DNA of 55,618 nucleotides from CAYZMH01 sp964479445 (lineage in GTDB: Bacteria; Bacteroidota; Bacteroidia; Bacteroidales; GCA-2748055): the NCBI GenBank assembly GCA_964479445.1, contig CAYZMH010000007.1, forward strand, positions 1 to 55,618. The letters run 5' to 3'. The translations under genes were made by a program, and so were the position numbers. Below the pieces are notes generated by a model. That model ran no database searches. It was not told the DNA's origin and saw nothing but the letters and a program-made list of their open reading frames with translations. Shown one piece after another: positions 26,135-35,119 of this stretch; positions within the stretch are counted from its first letter, which is position 1, and each line of letters starts with the position of its first letter.

Positions 26135-27328
26135 ATGGAGCCTTTATCAGCGCGTATTCAATCACTCTCTCCTTCAGCCACTATCGCAATGAATCAGAAA
26201 GGGAGAGATCTTCGTGAGCAGGGAGTGGATGTTATTAACCTGAGCGTGGGTGAACCCGATTTTTTTACGCCGGATCACATCAAACAGGCGGCCAAGAAGG
26301 CCATCGATGATAATTTTTCGTTTTATGCACCTGTTGCCGGGTATCCGGAACTGCGCAAAGCGATTTCTGATAAGCTCCTGGAGCAGAATCAACTTCATTA
26401 TTCTCCCGGACAGATTGTGGTAAGTACCGGTGCCAAACATGCCCTGGCCAACACGCTTATGTGCCTGGTGGATAAAGGGGATGAGGTAATTGTTCCCACC
26501 CCTTACTGGGTAAGTTACGTGGAGCAGGTGAAAATCGCTGAAGGGAAAAATGTGATTGTGGAGACCACGGTGGAGGATGAGTTCAAGCTGCAACCCGATC
26601 AATTGAGGAAAGTCATAACCCCCGAAACCAAAGTTCTTCTGCTCTGTTCCCCTTCCAATCCGTCAGGGGCTGTTTATTCCAGGAAGGAGCTGGCCGCCCT
26701 CGCTGAAGTGATCCGGGAGCATGAGCAGCTTTTCGTGGTTGCCGATGAGATATATGAACATATTAATTTCACCGGGGGGCATGAAAGCATTGCGCAATTT
26801 GACGATATACGCGACCGTGTGGTGATCATCAACGGGGTTTCCAAAGGATATGCAATGACCGGTTGGAGGATTGGTTATATGGCCGGACCTGAATGGCTGG
26901 CAGGTGCATGCACCAAGCTCCAGGGCCAGATGACTTCAGGAGCCACTTCGGTAGCCCAACAGGCAGCAATAGAAGCACTTACCGGCGACCAGGGGTGTAT
27001 AGATGAGATGAAGAAGGCTTTTTTCAGGCGTCGCGACCTGGTATTGAAACACATCTCTGAAATCGACAGTGTTCGTTGTCCAATCCCGGGAGGAGCTTTT
27101 TATGTATTTCCCGATTTCAGTGCTTTTTTCGGGAAAAAAGCCGGGACCCGAACGATTAATAACTCCATGGACCTGTGCCTCTACCTTTTGGAGGAGGGAC
27201 ATATTGCAACGGTTCCCGGTTCCGCCTTCGGCGTGGAAGGATGTGTCAGAATTTCTTATGCCAATTCCGATGAAAACCTGGAAAAAGCCATGGAGCGGCT
27301 AAAGGACTCTCTTGCTGCCATTAAATGA
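26135..27328 (+). CDS. Class I aminotransferase (aspartate aminotransferase type I-gamma)
   Basis: This is a 397-residue cytoplasmic PLP enzyme, most likely an aspartate or broad-specificity aminotransferase. It has the family landmarks: VINLSVGEPDFFTPDHIK, the YAPVAGYPELRKAI stretch, STGAKHALANTL, TPYWVSYVEQV, LCSPSNPSGAVYS, VADEIYEHINF and VSKGYAMTGWRIGYMAGP with the PLP Lys237. The C-terminal small domain includes PGGAFYVFPDF and the substrate-carboxylate arginine in GCVRISYANS. Enzymes of this I-gamma type are usually named aspC or aspB in annotation, but in-vivo specificity needs assay. It stands alone. Confidence 0.92.
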   Translation: MEPLSARIQSLSPSATIAMNQKGRDLREQGVDVINLSVGEPDFFTPDHIKQAAKKAIDDNFSFYAPVAGYPELRKAISDKLLEQNQLHYSPGQIVVSTGAKHALANTLMCLVDKGDEVIVPTPYWVSYVEQVKIAEGKNVIVETTVEDEFKLQPDQLRKVITPETKVLLLCSPSNPSGAVYSRKELAALAEVIREHEQLFVVADEIYEHINFTGGHESIAQFDDIRDRVVIINGVSKGYAMTGWRIGYMAGPEWLAGACTKLQGQMTSGATSVAQQAAIEALTGDQGCIDEMKKAFFRRRDLVLKHISEIDSVRCPIPGGAFYVFPDFSAFFGKKAGTRTINNSMDLCLYLLEEGHIATVPGSAFGVEGCVRISYANSDENLEKAMERLKDSLAAIK

Positions 27329-27401
27329 CCGGGTTGTAAAGATGTTCCGGACCGAAGTGGAAGATGATCCCGAACCTGCGTTTCCTGCTCAAAAAGGAGT
27401 G

Positions 27402-27854
27402 TCAGAGGTCGCGATGGATATACGACCTGTAATCTTTCTTCAGGGGGGTGTATTCTTGCTGAAAATGAACCGAATCGATCATGAAATCAGCGGTTGAACG
27501 ATTGCTGGCTGTGGGGAGATTATAGAGCACCGTGATACGCAGTAAAGCTTTCACATCCACATCGTGGGGTTGGGGTTGCATGGGATCCCAGAAGAAAATC
27601 ATGATATCAATCTCACCGTCTGCGATCATCGCCCCCAGTTGCTGGTCACCTCCAAGGGGTCCCGATTTCAGCTTTGTGATCGTCAGGGGCATATCTGTTT
27701 TGCTGGTGAGAGCCTCTTCCACAACCCGACCGGTTGTTCCTGTGCATACAAGGTGGTGGTGATGCAGTTTGGACCAGTTGTAGCGTACCCATTCAATAAG
27801 GTCCTGTTTCCTGTTGTCATGGGCTACCAGGCCTATTTTTTTAATCTGGTTCAT
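27402..27854 (-). CDS. mgsA: Methylglyoxal synthase
   Basis: This cytoplasmic enzyme turns dihydroxyacetone phosphate into methylglyoxal and phosphate, a bypass of lower glycolysis under phosphate limitation. The 150 residues align with the family: IGLVAHDNRKQDLIEWV, LVCTGTTGRVV for phosphate binding, SGPLGGDQQLGAMI with the catalytic aspartate, the IDIMIFFWDPMQPQPHDVD stretch, and LPTASNRSTADFMI. All are intact. A -7 promoter box lies 21-28 bp upstream of the ATG, which implies a very short leader. Confidence 0.96.
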   Translation of the reverse strand: MNQIKKIGLVAHDNRKQDLIEWVRYNWSKLHHHHLVCTGTTGRVVEEALTSKTDMPLTITKLKSGPLGGDQQLGAMIADGEIDIMIFFWDPMQPQPHDVDVKALLRITVLYNLPTASNRSTADFMIDSVHFQQEYTPLKKDYRSYIHRDL

Positions 27855-27874
27855 AACGATCCTAATTTATGCCA

Positions 27875-27882
27875 CAAAAGTA
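27875..27882 (-). promoter_or_regulatory. -7 promoter box for mgsA
   Basis: The minus strand reads TACTTTTG, an exact TAnnTTTG match. It implies a leader of about 15 nt before the mgsA ATG. A TTG at 27899-27901 is 16 bp away, shorter than the ideal 19. Confidence 0.5.
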
Positions 27883-28037
27883 GCTGCTTTTCACGAATCA
27901 ACCTCGGGGAAGCAGGAATAAATGCTATTTTTACCTGTCGAAAAGCACCGGGATTTGCATAGAACCTGTTGGCATCCCGGAATACCGATGCGGTTCCGGA
28001 TGACCATCAGATTAACACCCGGAGAAAAGGAGGCTGT

Positions 28038-29099
28038 ATGTTAAAAAGAACACGATCAAAAGGGGTGCACCGCTGGGTGCGTATATCGATACTGACTGTT
28101 TTTGTAGGATTGATGGTTATGGTAATTCTTGTATTCCGTAAATACCAGGATGTTTTCGCAACCAATGTGGCACTGGATGAGCCCTACACTCATTTTTACA
28201 TATCCCAGGATGAAAATTACGATGAAGTCAAGTCGAGGCTGGAGCAGTCAGGTATCCTGGCCGATCCCGCTTCGTTTCACTGGGTGGCAAAGAAGAAGGA
28301 TTACCCCGGAGTTGTTAAGCCCGGCAGGTATCGCATTGAGAATGGTATGAGTAATAACCAGCTCGTCAACATGTTCAGGTCGGGAACCCAGGATCCGGTG
28401 ATGGTCGTATTTCACAACGTGAGGAACCTGGCAGAGTTATCTGGAAAAGTATCGCTTTACCTTGAACCCGACTCCCTGGAATTCCTGGAATATCTTACCC
28501 GCAGGGACTTGCCGGGTGAGTATGGTTTCAAACCAGAAACATTTACCTGCATGTTCGTTCCCAATACGTATGAGTTTTATTGGACCGCATCACCGGAGGA
28601 TTTTACCGACCGGATGGCCAGCGAGTATAAAAAGTTCTGGGATAAACGTGACAGGAAGAGGAGCAACCTGGATATGACCCGCGAGGAAGTCATTACCCTG
28701 GCTTCCATCGTGGATGAAGAGACCCTCCATGACGAGGAGAACGAAGCCATAGCAGGCGTATACATCAACCGGCTCGAGCAGGGAATTCCCCTCCAGGCCG
28801 ATCCCACCCTGAAATTTGCCATGAATGATTTTACCCGGAAGCGAATCCTGCATGCCGACAAAGCCATTGATTCGCCTTACAACACCTATAAAAACAGGGG
28901 ACTGCCGCCCGGACCCATCTCCATTCCCTCCGTCTCGGCTATTGATGGGGTGCTGAACTATGAAAAACATAATTACATTTTCTTTTGTGCCAAACCGGAT
29001 TTTTCAGGCTATCACGCCTTTGCGCGAACGCTCAGGCAGCATAACCGCAACGCAAGGGCCTACCAGCAGGCCCTGAACCGGAACAGGATCTACGAGTAG
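28038..29099 (+). CDS. mltG: Endolytic transglycosylase MltG (YceG-like)
   Basis: This inner-membrane lytic transglycosylase cuts nascent peptidoglycan strands and is thought to end their elongation. The protein is 353 residues from the ATG at 28038, chosen because AAGGAGG (28027-28033) sits just upstream; the open frame continues 23 codons further up without conservation. One membrane helix near the N-terminus (WVRISILTVFVGLMVMVILV) is followed by a LysM-like region and the catalytic YceG domain: MFVPNTYEFYWTASPEDF, the catalytic glutamate in ASIVDEETLHDEE, GVYINRLEQGIPLQADPT, and PYNTYKNRGLPPGPISIPS. It stands as a single gene with 236 bp of spacer before the convergent murB. Confidence 0.94.
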   Translation: MLKRTRSKGVHRWVRISILTVFVGLMVMVILVFRKYQDVFATNVALDEPYTHFYISQDENYDEVKSRLEQSGILADPASFHWVAKKKDYPGVVKPGRYRIENGMSNNQLVNMFRSGTQDPVMVVFHNVRNLAELSGKVSLYLEPDSLEFLEYLTRRDLPGEYGFKPETFTCMFVPNTYEFYWTASPEDFTDRMASEYKKFWDKRDRKRSNLDMTREEVITLASIVDEETLHDEENEAIAGVYINRLEQGIPLQADPTLKFAMNDFTRKRILHADKAIDSPYNTYKNRGLPPGPISIPSVSAIDGVLNYEKHNYIFFCAKPDFSGYHAFARTLRQHNRNARAYQQALNRNRIYE

Positions 29100-29335
29100 A
29101 TTTTCAACCTGCCCGACGGTTGGCGGTTATCACTAACAACGAAGCTACCGGGGTTAAGGAATTAGCAAACGGATTGATGAATTATGAACAACCGGGCATG
29201 CATCGAAGATCCCGGGATTAACAGGTACAGCGTTACAGGCCCCGGTGAAAAAATGTTGCAGGGTGAAAACACACGGGATTGCCGGATAAAAGCTGATTGA
29301 TTCTGGGTTGAGAAGCGGGATAGTCAGGATCTTTC

Positions 29336-30349
29336 TTAAATGACAGTGACCTCCCGTTCCAGGCTGATGCCGAATTTTTCAAAGACCGAGGAGCGGATTT
29401 TCTCTGAAAAGATGAAAATCTCTTTGCCTGTGGCCTGCCCGTAATTTACGATGACCAGGGGTTGGTGGGGCCAGGTGCCCACATCCCCTTCCCGGAACCC
29501 TTTCCATCCGCATTGCTCAATCAGCCATGCAGCCGGAATTTTCCTTTTTTTTCCATCAACCTGATAGCCCGGGACTTCGGGGAAATCCTCCTGAAGATTT
29601 CGAAAACGGGCTTCGGAGATGACCGGGTTTTTGAAGAAACTACCTGCATTGCCGTTCTCTTCGTACTCCGGGAGCTTGCTTTGGCGGATCTCGATGATCG
29701 TCTGCCGCAGGGAGGCCAGGGTTTGTTCCGACTGTTGTTCAAAAACCGAACGGACCCTGCCATAATCCAGTAGCAGTGAACCTTTTTTCAAAAGTTTGAA
29801 TAGTACCCGAGTAACAATATAGCGGGTCTCCTCTGCGTGCTTGAATATGCTGTCGCGATAGCCGAAGGCGCATTCACCGGGGGAGAGTAACAGGGTCTTC
29901 CCCGATTCGCGATCCATTACTTCCACGGCATCGACCAGTTCACCGACCTCTCTTCCGTAGGCACCGATGTTCTGAACCGGGGCAGCCCCAACCGAACCCG
30001 GAATAAGCGACAGGTTTTCCGGTCCGTACCACCCCCGCTCCACACAAAATGCCACAAAACGGTCCCAGTTTTCACCCCCTCCCGCGCTTACCAGCACTTC
30101 GGAACCCGATTCATCGACGCACTCCATTCCTTTGATGGTCGGATGGATGATTAAACCCGGATAGTGATTCACAAACAGCAGGTTGCTTCCTTCGCCCAGG
30201 ATGAGGATCTCCAGTTCACGTTCGGCGGCATAGGAGAGGGCATTGGTCAGCTCCTCCACCGAGGCAGGTTCTGTATAGTAATCTGTCAGGGCCCTGACAT
30301 GAAAGGTATTATGATCAAACAGCTGAAAAGATGGTAGAATCGTGGGCAT
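29336..30349 (-). CDS. murB: UDP-N-acetylenolpyruvoylglucosamine reductase
   Basis: This cytoplasmic FAD enzyme makes UDP-MurNAc in peptidoglycan synthesis, reducing the enolpyruvyl ether with NADPH. The 337 residues include the FAD-binding GEGSNLLFVN, IPGSVGAAPVQNIGAYGREV, the ECAFGYRDSIFK loop with the substrate-binding YRDS, GNAGSFFKNPVIS with the catalytic serine, and the AAWLIEQCGWKGFREGDVG stretch. Retaining the Tyr loop (FGYRDS) and the C-terminal extension marks it as the E. coli-like type I MurB. It has an exact -7 box 18-25 bp upstream and lies divergent from the glycosyltransferase. Confidence 0.96.
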   Translation of the reverse strand: MPTILPSFQLFDHNTFHVRALTDYYTEPASVEELTNALSYAAERELEILILGEGSNLLFVNHYPGLIIHPTIKGMECVDESGSEVLVSAGGGENWDRFVAFCVERGWYGPENLSLIPGSVGAAPVQNIGAYGREVGELVDAVEVMDRESGKTLLLSPGECAFGYRDSIFKHAEETRYIVTRVLFKLLKKGSLLLDYGRVRSVFEQQSEQTLASLRQTIIEIRQSKLPEYEENGNAGSFFKNPVISEARFRNLQEDFPEVPGYQVDGKKRKIPAAWLIEQCGWKGFREGDVGTWPHQPLVIVNYGQATGKEIFIFSEKIRSSVFEKFGISLEREVTVI

Positions 30350-30366
30350 GGTTTCTATTTAGGGTT

Positions 30367-30374
30367 CAAAGATA
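30367..30374 (-). promoter_or_regulatory. -7 promoter box for murB
   Basis: The minus strand reads TATCTTTG, an exact consensus match, about 18 bp before the murB ATG. On the other strand, TATCTTCG (30396-30403, one mismatch) could serve the divergent glycosyltransferase gene, so the two promoters would be back to back. Confidence 0.45.
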
Positions 30375-30422
30375 ACGAAGATCGGAGAATATTTCTATCT
30401 TCGCTTGCAAACCTGCCGATTC

Positions 30423-31565
30423 GTGAAACGAGTTTCCATCTCCGCCACCAATGACCTGGTTACCGATCAGCGCGTTCAACGGATGATCCATACACTCCGC
30501 AAAGACGGGATCGAGGTGGTCCTCCGTGGAAGAAAGCTTCGCCAGAGTCCGCCCATGCCTTCCACCTCCTATTCATATCGCCGCTACCGCATGCTTTTTA
30601 GCCGCGGGTTCCTCTTCTATGCATTTTTCAACGTCCGGGTATTCCTGGCCCTGCTTTTCTCCCGAAGGCCGGATCTTCTCATTCCGGTGGACCTGGATAC
30701 ACTTCCTGCCAATTACCTGGCGGGCGGGGTAAGGCGCATCCCGATCCTTTACGACAGTCATGAATTTTTTACCGGGTTACCGGAGCTGGTTCATCGTCCG
30801 GCCATTAAAAAATTCTGGGAATTCCTGGAACGAAAAATTGTCCCCCGGTTGCAACATGCCATCACGGTAAGTCCGTCCATCGCCTCTGCGTATGCATCCC
30901 GGTATGGTATCTCTTTTTCGGTTATCCGGAACGTGCCTTTCCGGAAGGACCCGGTTTATGATCCTGAATTTGCAGACCGGTATCCCGCAAGGAACAGGAT
31001 CATCTACCAGGGAGCACTGAACATGGGAAGGGGACTGGAAATCCTGATCGACTCCATGGAGTGGATTTCAGATACGATTTTGTTTATTGCCGGAGACGGA
31101 GATATCAGGGAAACGTTGCGTTTGCGTGTGATGGAAAAGGAGCTTAATTCCAGGGTGGTGTTTACCGGGCGGTATCCCCCCGGGGCACTTCACCGGCTGA
31201 CCTCCCAGTGTCACCTGGGGGTTTCGCTCGAGGAGGACCTGGGATTGAACTACCGGATGGCGCTTCCCAATAAACTGTTTGATTACATCCAGGCGCGTAT
31301 TCCGGTACTCTGTTCAGATCTTCCCGAAATGCGAAGGGTGGTTGAGAAATACGAAGTGGGTGAGGTGGTGCGGAGCCGTGATGCCAGGGAGTTGGCCAGT
31401 CAGATGCGGGGTATGCTGAACGACCGGGACTGCAGGTTGAAATGGAAACAGGGATTGGATGTGGCGGCGGGAGATTTATGTTGGGAGAAGGAAGAGCAGC
31501 TTTTCAGGGAAGCGGTGGTTGAGGCCTGCAGTGGCTGTGGTTCTCAGGGAGGTCGTTCCGGGTAA
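30423..31565 (+). CDS. Glycosyltransferase, GT4-like (GT-B fold)
   Basis: This is a 380-residue predicted cytoplasmic glycosyltransferase. From the GTG at 30423 it begins with the typical Bacteroidota opening (V)KRVSISATNDLVTDQRVQR, in which the N-terminal domain binds the acceptor. Internal marks are LLIPVDLDTLPANYLAG, the IPILYDSHEFFTGLPEL stretch, and the C-terminal donor domain with IIYQGALNMGRGLEILIDSM, FIAGDGDI and the GVSLEEDLGLNYRMALPNKL region that replaces the classic EGFG motif. A TTG at 30405 is an alternative start but lies almost at the probable transcription start. The sugar is unknown; it could act on capsule, LPS or glycoprotein. It is divergent from murB. Confidence 0.85.
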   Translation: MKRVSISATNDLVTDQRVQRMIHTLRKDGIEVVLRGRKLRQSPPMPSTSYSYRRYRMLFSRGFLFYAFFNVRVFLALLFSRRPDLLIPVDLDTLPANYLAGGVRRIPILYDSHEFFTGLPELVHRPAIKKFWEFLERKIVPRLQHAITVSPSIASAYASRYGISFSVIRNVPFRKDPVYDPEFADRYPARNRIIYQGALNMGRGLEILIDSMEWISDTILFIAGDGDIRETLRLRVMEKELNSRVVFTGRYPPGALHRLTSQCHLGVSLEEDLGLNYRMALPNKLFDYIQARIPVLCSDLPEMRRVVEKYEVGEVVRSRDARELASQMRGMLNDRDCRLKWKQGLDVAAGDLCWEKEEQLFREAVVEACSGCGSQGGRSG

Positions 31566-31632
31566 CCGGAATAAAAATGGTGAAGATTGGGATCAACAAT
31601 ATACACGGGTTAAGCGTTAATAAGCAGGAGTA

Positions 31633-32862
31633 ATGATGAATAAACGGTTGATAATTTGGATAGTGGGTGTGCTAATCGCGGGCACTGCCCACGCGCAGAT
31701 CGATTTCACCGAGGTGAACCATGCATCAGAGATGGAAGCGGTATGGAGTGAGGCAAAGGCCGAAAACGTACCGGTCTTTGTAGATGTGTTCGCAGCATGG
31801 TGTGGTCCGTGTAAATGGATGGATGAGAATGTTTTCCAGGTTAATCAGGTGGGGTCTTATATGAACGATGCCTTTATCAATGTACGGATTGATGCAGACC
31901 GGGATTATGGAAAGGAGTTCACAGGTCAGTACCGGGTTACGGCCTACCCCACGTTGCTGGTGTTATCGCCGGAGGAAAAGGTAATGAAGCGAGTGGAGGG
32001 GGCATTGCCCTACGACCGTTTTCTTGCAGAGATGCAAAAGACACAGGAGTTTTACCCCACGCTGGAGATGCTGGGAAGCAAATTTGAAGCCGGTTTGCTG
32101 AAAAAGGAGGAATACGGGGAGTATGTGCGTGTTTTGCGAAAGATGGGCCAGGAACAGAAGGCTGCCCGGATTGCCGGCACCTACATGAATCAGCACATGG
32201 TGGAGGATTCCCTGGACAGGAGGGACCTGGAAGTGATCGCTTTTTATGTCAACCCGGATTCGGAATTATGGCACGAGATGGTGGCCCGGCCCCCTATGTT
32301 GCGGGATGCGCTAGGCGATGAATTAATGCTTTTTTTGAATGCGTCGCATGAGGCGTCTATCATGGCCGCGGTGGAGCAGGACAGCATGGCGTACCTCTAT
32401 AATTTCCTTGATGTGCTCCCGGAGCTGGCCGGGGGTACGGAACTGAATGTTGAGGATATGAAGGCGATCTCTCATGTCTATTTTTACCATTACACGGGTC
32501 GGCTGGAAGACCTGAAGAGCTATATTGATGATGCTTACCGGGGAGAAAAGGCGGGGGATCATCAATGGCTTTTCAATGCAGCTTCCAATGCGGTATTCCT
32601 GGATCCATCCATCAGGGAGATGGCTGCCAAGGGGGTCGAATGGTTCCGTTGGTGCCTGGAGGAGGTTGAGAAGTTTGATTATTATATGTATCTTGGACTG
32701 AGTCAGTATTACTCCGGGAAAGCTGCGGAATCGCTGGAAAGCTTCCGGAAGGCTGAGGCGATGGTTGTCAGCAGGGAAGAGCGCCAGATGATCGATGGAT
32801 TGCTCGAAGAGGTGCAGGCAGAACTGAACGAACGCCACCGGGATGATTCCATGATTCCTTAA
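31633..32862 (+). CDS. Exported thioredoxin-fold protein with helical C-terminal region
   Basis: The 409-residue product has a signal peptide (MMNKRLIIWIVGVLIAGTAH, then AQIDF). A thioredoxin-like domain (about 25-140) carries the redox motif WCGPC at 56-60 and the cis-proline in VTAYPTLLVL. The long second half (about 145-400) is mostly helical with TPR-like segments (GLSQYYSGKAAESLESFRKA), which would provide a protein-binding surface. It should act in the periplasm as a thiol-disulfide exchanger, perhaps for reduction of client disulfides. ATG at 31636 is an equally good start. It lies 17 bp before the histidine kinase gene and may be co-transcribed. Confidence 0.85.
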   Translation: MMNKRLIIWIVGVLIAGTAHAQIDFTEVNHASEMEAVWSEAKAENVPVFVDVFAAWCGPCKWMDENVFQVNQVGSYMNDAFINVRIDADRDYGKEFTGQYRVTAYPTLLVLSPEEKVMKRVEGALPYDRFLAEMQKTQEFYPTLEMLGSKFEAGLLKKEEYGEYVRVLRKMGQEQKAARIAGTYMNQHMVEDSLDRRDLEVIAFYVNPDSELWHEMVARPPMLRDALGDELMLFLNASHEASIMAAVEQDSMAYLYNFLDVLPELAGGTELNVEDMKAISHVYFYHYTGRLEDLKSYIDDAYRGEKAGDHQWLFNAASNAVFLDPSIREMAAKGVEWFRWCLEEVEKFDYYMYLGLSQYYSGKAAESLESFRKAEAMVVSREERQMIDGLLEEVQAELNERHRDDSMIP

Positions 32863-32879
32863 TTGTACAACCTCTTGCA

Positions 32880-33914
32880 ATGATTGCAAAACCTGCCATA
32901 AGAATATTCGTTATTTACCTCATTATAGGGGCGTTATATATTTATTTTTCAGATACCTTATCGAATATTTTTTATCCCGATCCGGATCGATTCCTGCGTG
33001 TACAGAATATCAAGGGGATTGGATTTATAGTTGTATCCGGATTGCTGATCCTTTTCCTGATTAACCGGCAGATCCACAGAGTGGAGGAGGCCAATCGCTC
33101 GCTGAATCGGCAAAAAGAGGACCTGGAGGCGTTAACGCAAAAACTGGAAGCCATCAACCGGGAGTTAAATACAGAGAAGGTAAGGGCGGAAGAGAGCGAC
33201 CGGCTGAAATCGGCCTTTCTTCAGAATATCAGCCATGAGATACGCACTCCCATGAACGGATTGCTGGGTTTTTCGCGGTTACTGGTAAGGACTGACCTTT
33301 CTGCCGAAGAGCGTGTAAGATATAGCGAGATTATACACCGAAGCGGCGATCAGTTGCTAAGGATGATCAATGATATTATGGATCTCTCGCACATTGAAAC
33401 AGGACAGCTCAAGATAGAGGCGGAGCCATTCTCCCTCAATGAATTGATCAGGGATATGGAAGTGCTGTTCCGAGATAGAGTAAAGGATTCCGGGAAGCCG
33501 GTCAGTGTGGAGACTCATTATGGTCTGAAAGACGGGGAAGACCGGGTGGTTTCCGACAGGATGCGATTATACCAGGTGCTGTCCAATTTGTTGTCCAATG
33601 CATTTAAATTCACCGATGAGGGGAGCATTCGCCTGGGGTATGCCATTGAGAAAAGGAAACTTGTATTCAAGGTGGAGGATACCGGGACCGGTATTTCGAA
33701 GGATTTACAGGAAAGTATCTTTGAGCGGTTCAAGCAGGGCAACCCGGATGTTGCCGGTAAAAAAGAGGGAGCCGGGCTCGGACTGGCCATTGCCAGGGGT
33801 ATTGTTGAATCGATGGGCGGTAAGATCGTGGTGAGTTCGGAACCTGGCCGCGGAACACTATTTATGTTGACACTGCCCTACAGGAAAGCGTCTTTCGAAC
33901 CGGATTCTATCTGA
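32880..33914 (+). CDS. Sensor histidine kinase (two TM helices, HisKA-HATPase)
   Basis: This is a 344-residue membrane-bound kinase. Two N-terminal helices (about 8-27 and 46-62) are separated by a very short loop (YFSDTLSNIFYPDPDRFLRV), so there is little room for an extracellular sensor. A coiled coil follows (QKEDLEALTQKLEAINREL). The DHp domain has the phospho-acceptor His119 in SHEIRTPMNG. The ATPase domain shows the N box (LSNLLSNAFKFT), G1 VEDTGTGIS and G2 GAGLGLAIARGIVES. No response regulator is adjacent; the only one in the window is the LytTR protein 12 kb away, which is an unlikely partner by type. It could sense through the membrane or through the neighbouring thioredoxin protein (inference). 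Confidence 0.9.
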   Translation: MIAKPAIRIFVIYLIIGALYIYFSDTLSNIFYPDPDRFLRVQNIKGIGFIVVSGLLILFLINRQIHRVEEANRSLNRQKEDLEALTQKLEAINRELNTEKVRAEESDRLKSAFLQNISHEIRTPMNGLLGFSRLLVRTDLSAEERVRYSEIIHRSGDQLLRMINDIMDLSHIETGQLKIEAEPFSLNELIRDMEVLFRDRVKDSGKPVSVETHYGLKDGEDRVVSDRMRLYQVLSNLLSNAFKFTDEGSIRLGYAIEKRKLVFKVEDTGTGISKDLQESIFERFKQGNPDVAGKKEGAGLGLAIARGIVESMGGKIVVSSEPGRGTLFMLTLPYRKASFEPDSI

Positions 33915-33917
33915 CCG

Positions 33918-33944
33918 ACCCTGTGCCACAGGGTAGTATTTTTT
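33918..33944 (+). terminator. Weak intrinsic terminator after the histidine kinase
   Basis: The arms ACCCTG (33918-33923) and CAGGGT (33929-33934) form a 6-bp stem with a TGCCA loop, and a TATTTTTT tract follows at 33937-33944. It separates the kinase gene from the convergent odhB. Confidence 0.5.
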
Positions 33945-33979
33945 GTACCCGCCGGCGGTTTATGCAGCAGATTTCAGGG

Positions 33980-35096
33980 TTACAATCCCAGCAGTTGTTT
34001 TTCGGGATCACCCGGACCAAGCAGCATGGAGGCCGGATTCTCAATATATTCCTTGATGCTTTTCAGGAATCCAACCGAATCACGGCCATCGATGATGCGG
34101 TGGTCATAGCTCAGGGCCAGGTACATCATGGGCCTGATCACCACCTGGCCGTTCCTTGCCACCGGGCGCTCCAGGATGTTATGCATACCCAGAATAGCCG
34201 CCTGGGGTGGGTTCAGGATGGGAGTGCTGAGCATGGATCCGAAGATTCCCCCGTTGGTGATGGTAAATGTACCACCGCTCATCTCCTCCAGTGATATCCG
34301 GTTTTTGCGGGCTTTACCGGCAAGTTTCTGGATGGCCAGTTCGATATCGGCCAGTGCCATGGTCTCTGTGTTTCGCAATACGGGAACCATAAGTCCTTTG
34401 TCGGTCTGTACGGCAATGCCGATATCAGCGTATCGTGGCGAAACTATCTCCTCCTTCTCCAGGCGCGAATTCACCATGGGGTATTTCCGGAGGGATTCGG
34501 TTACTGCCATGGTAAAAAAGGACATGAATCCCAGTTTTACTCCATGGGTTTCTGTAAATGCCTTCTGATGCTTTTTTCGCAGTGCCATCACGGCACTCAT
34601 GTCGGTTTCGTTGAAGGTGGTCAGCATAGCCGTTTCGTTTTTCACGGCCACCAGTCGCTGGCTCACTTTTTTACGCAACTGGGANNNNNNNNNNNNNNNN
34701 NNNNNNNNNNNNNNNNNNNNNNNNNNNNNNNNNNNNNNNNNNNNNNNNNNNNNNNNNNNNNNNNNNNNNNNNNNNNNNNNNNNNCTGTTCGCTTCGGGAA
34801 GGCTCCTGTTCCCCGCCTTTATTTGTTTGCTGTTCTTCCTGTGAAGTGGAACTCTTTTCCGCTTCGGTGTCAATTTTCGCCACGGTATCTCCTACTTTTA
34901 CCGTAGTACCGCTTTCAGACAGGATTTCGATTGTTCCCGATTCTTCGGCAATAAGCGGAAGGGTTGCCTTTTCTGATTCCACTTCGGCGATCTCCTGGTC
35001 CTTTTCCACGTATTCTCCATTTTCCACCATCCAGTTGGCAATCTCTACTTCGGATATGGACTCTCCCGGGGAGGGTATTTTAACTTCGATGATCAT
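33980..35096 (-). CDS. odhB: 2-oxoglutarate dehydrogenase E2 (dihydrolipoyl succinyltransferase), interrupted by an assembly gap
   Basis: This is the core of the 2-oxoglutarate dehydrogenase complex, transferring succinyl groups from E1 to CoA. The N-terminal 104 codons (35096-34785) give a lipoyl domain, IPSPGESISEVEIANW with the lipoyl-lysine in EVESEKATLPL (K43), and the start of a charged Ser/Glu linker. The C-terminal 235 codons (34684-33980) give the acyltransferase domain: LTTFNETDMSAVMALRKKH, NGGIFGSMLSTPILNPPQAA and LSYDHRIIDGRDSVGFL with the catalytic histidine. Between them lie 100 Ns, a placeholder. The two halves are in different frames across the Ns, so the gap is not really 100 bp. 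The E1/E3-binding domain is presumably hidden in the gap. The gene starts 23 bp after the sucA stop. Confidence 0.92.
34685..34784. other. Assembly gap (100 Ns) inside odhB
   Basis: Exactly 100 unknown bases. Flanking coding frames differ by one base, and 339 visible residues are short of the family's roughly 400-440. The true missing DNA is therefore probably about 180-300 bp, encoding the linker and the peripheral subunit-binding domain. Confidence 0.95.
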
Positions 35097-35119
35097 ATCG
35101 GGCTCTTTTAGCTTTCGCT

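Noticed and set aside
33980..35096. odhB as a frameshifted pseudogene
   Set aside because: The frame change occurs only across the 100 Ns, and both halves keep all key residues, so it is best explained by an unknown gap length.
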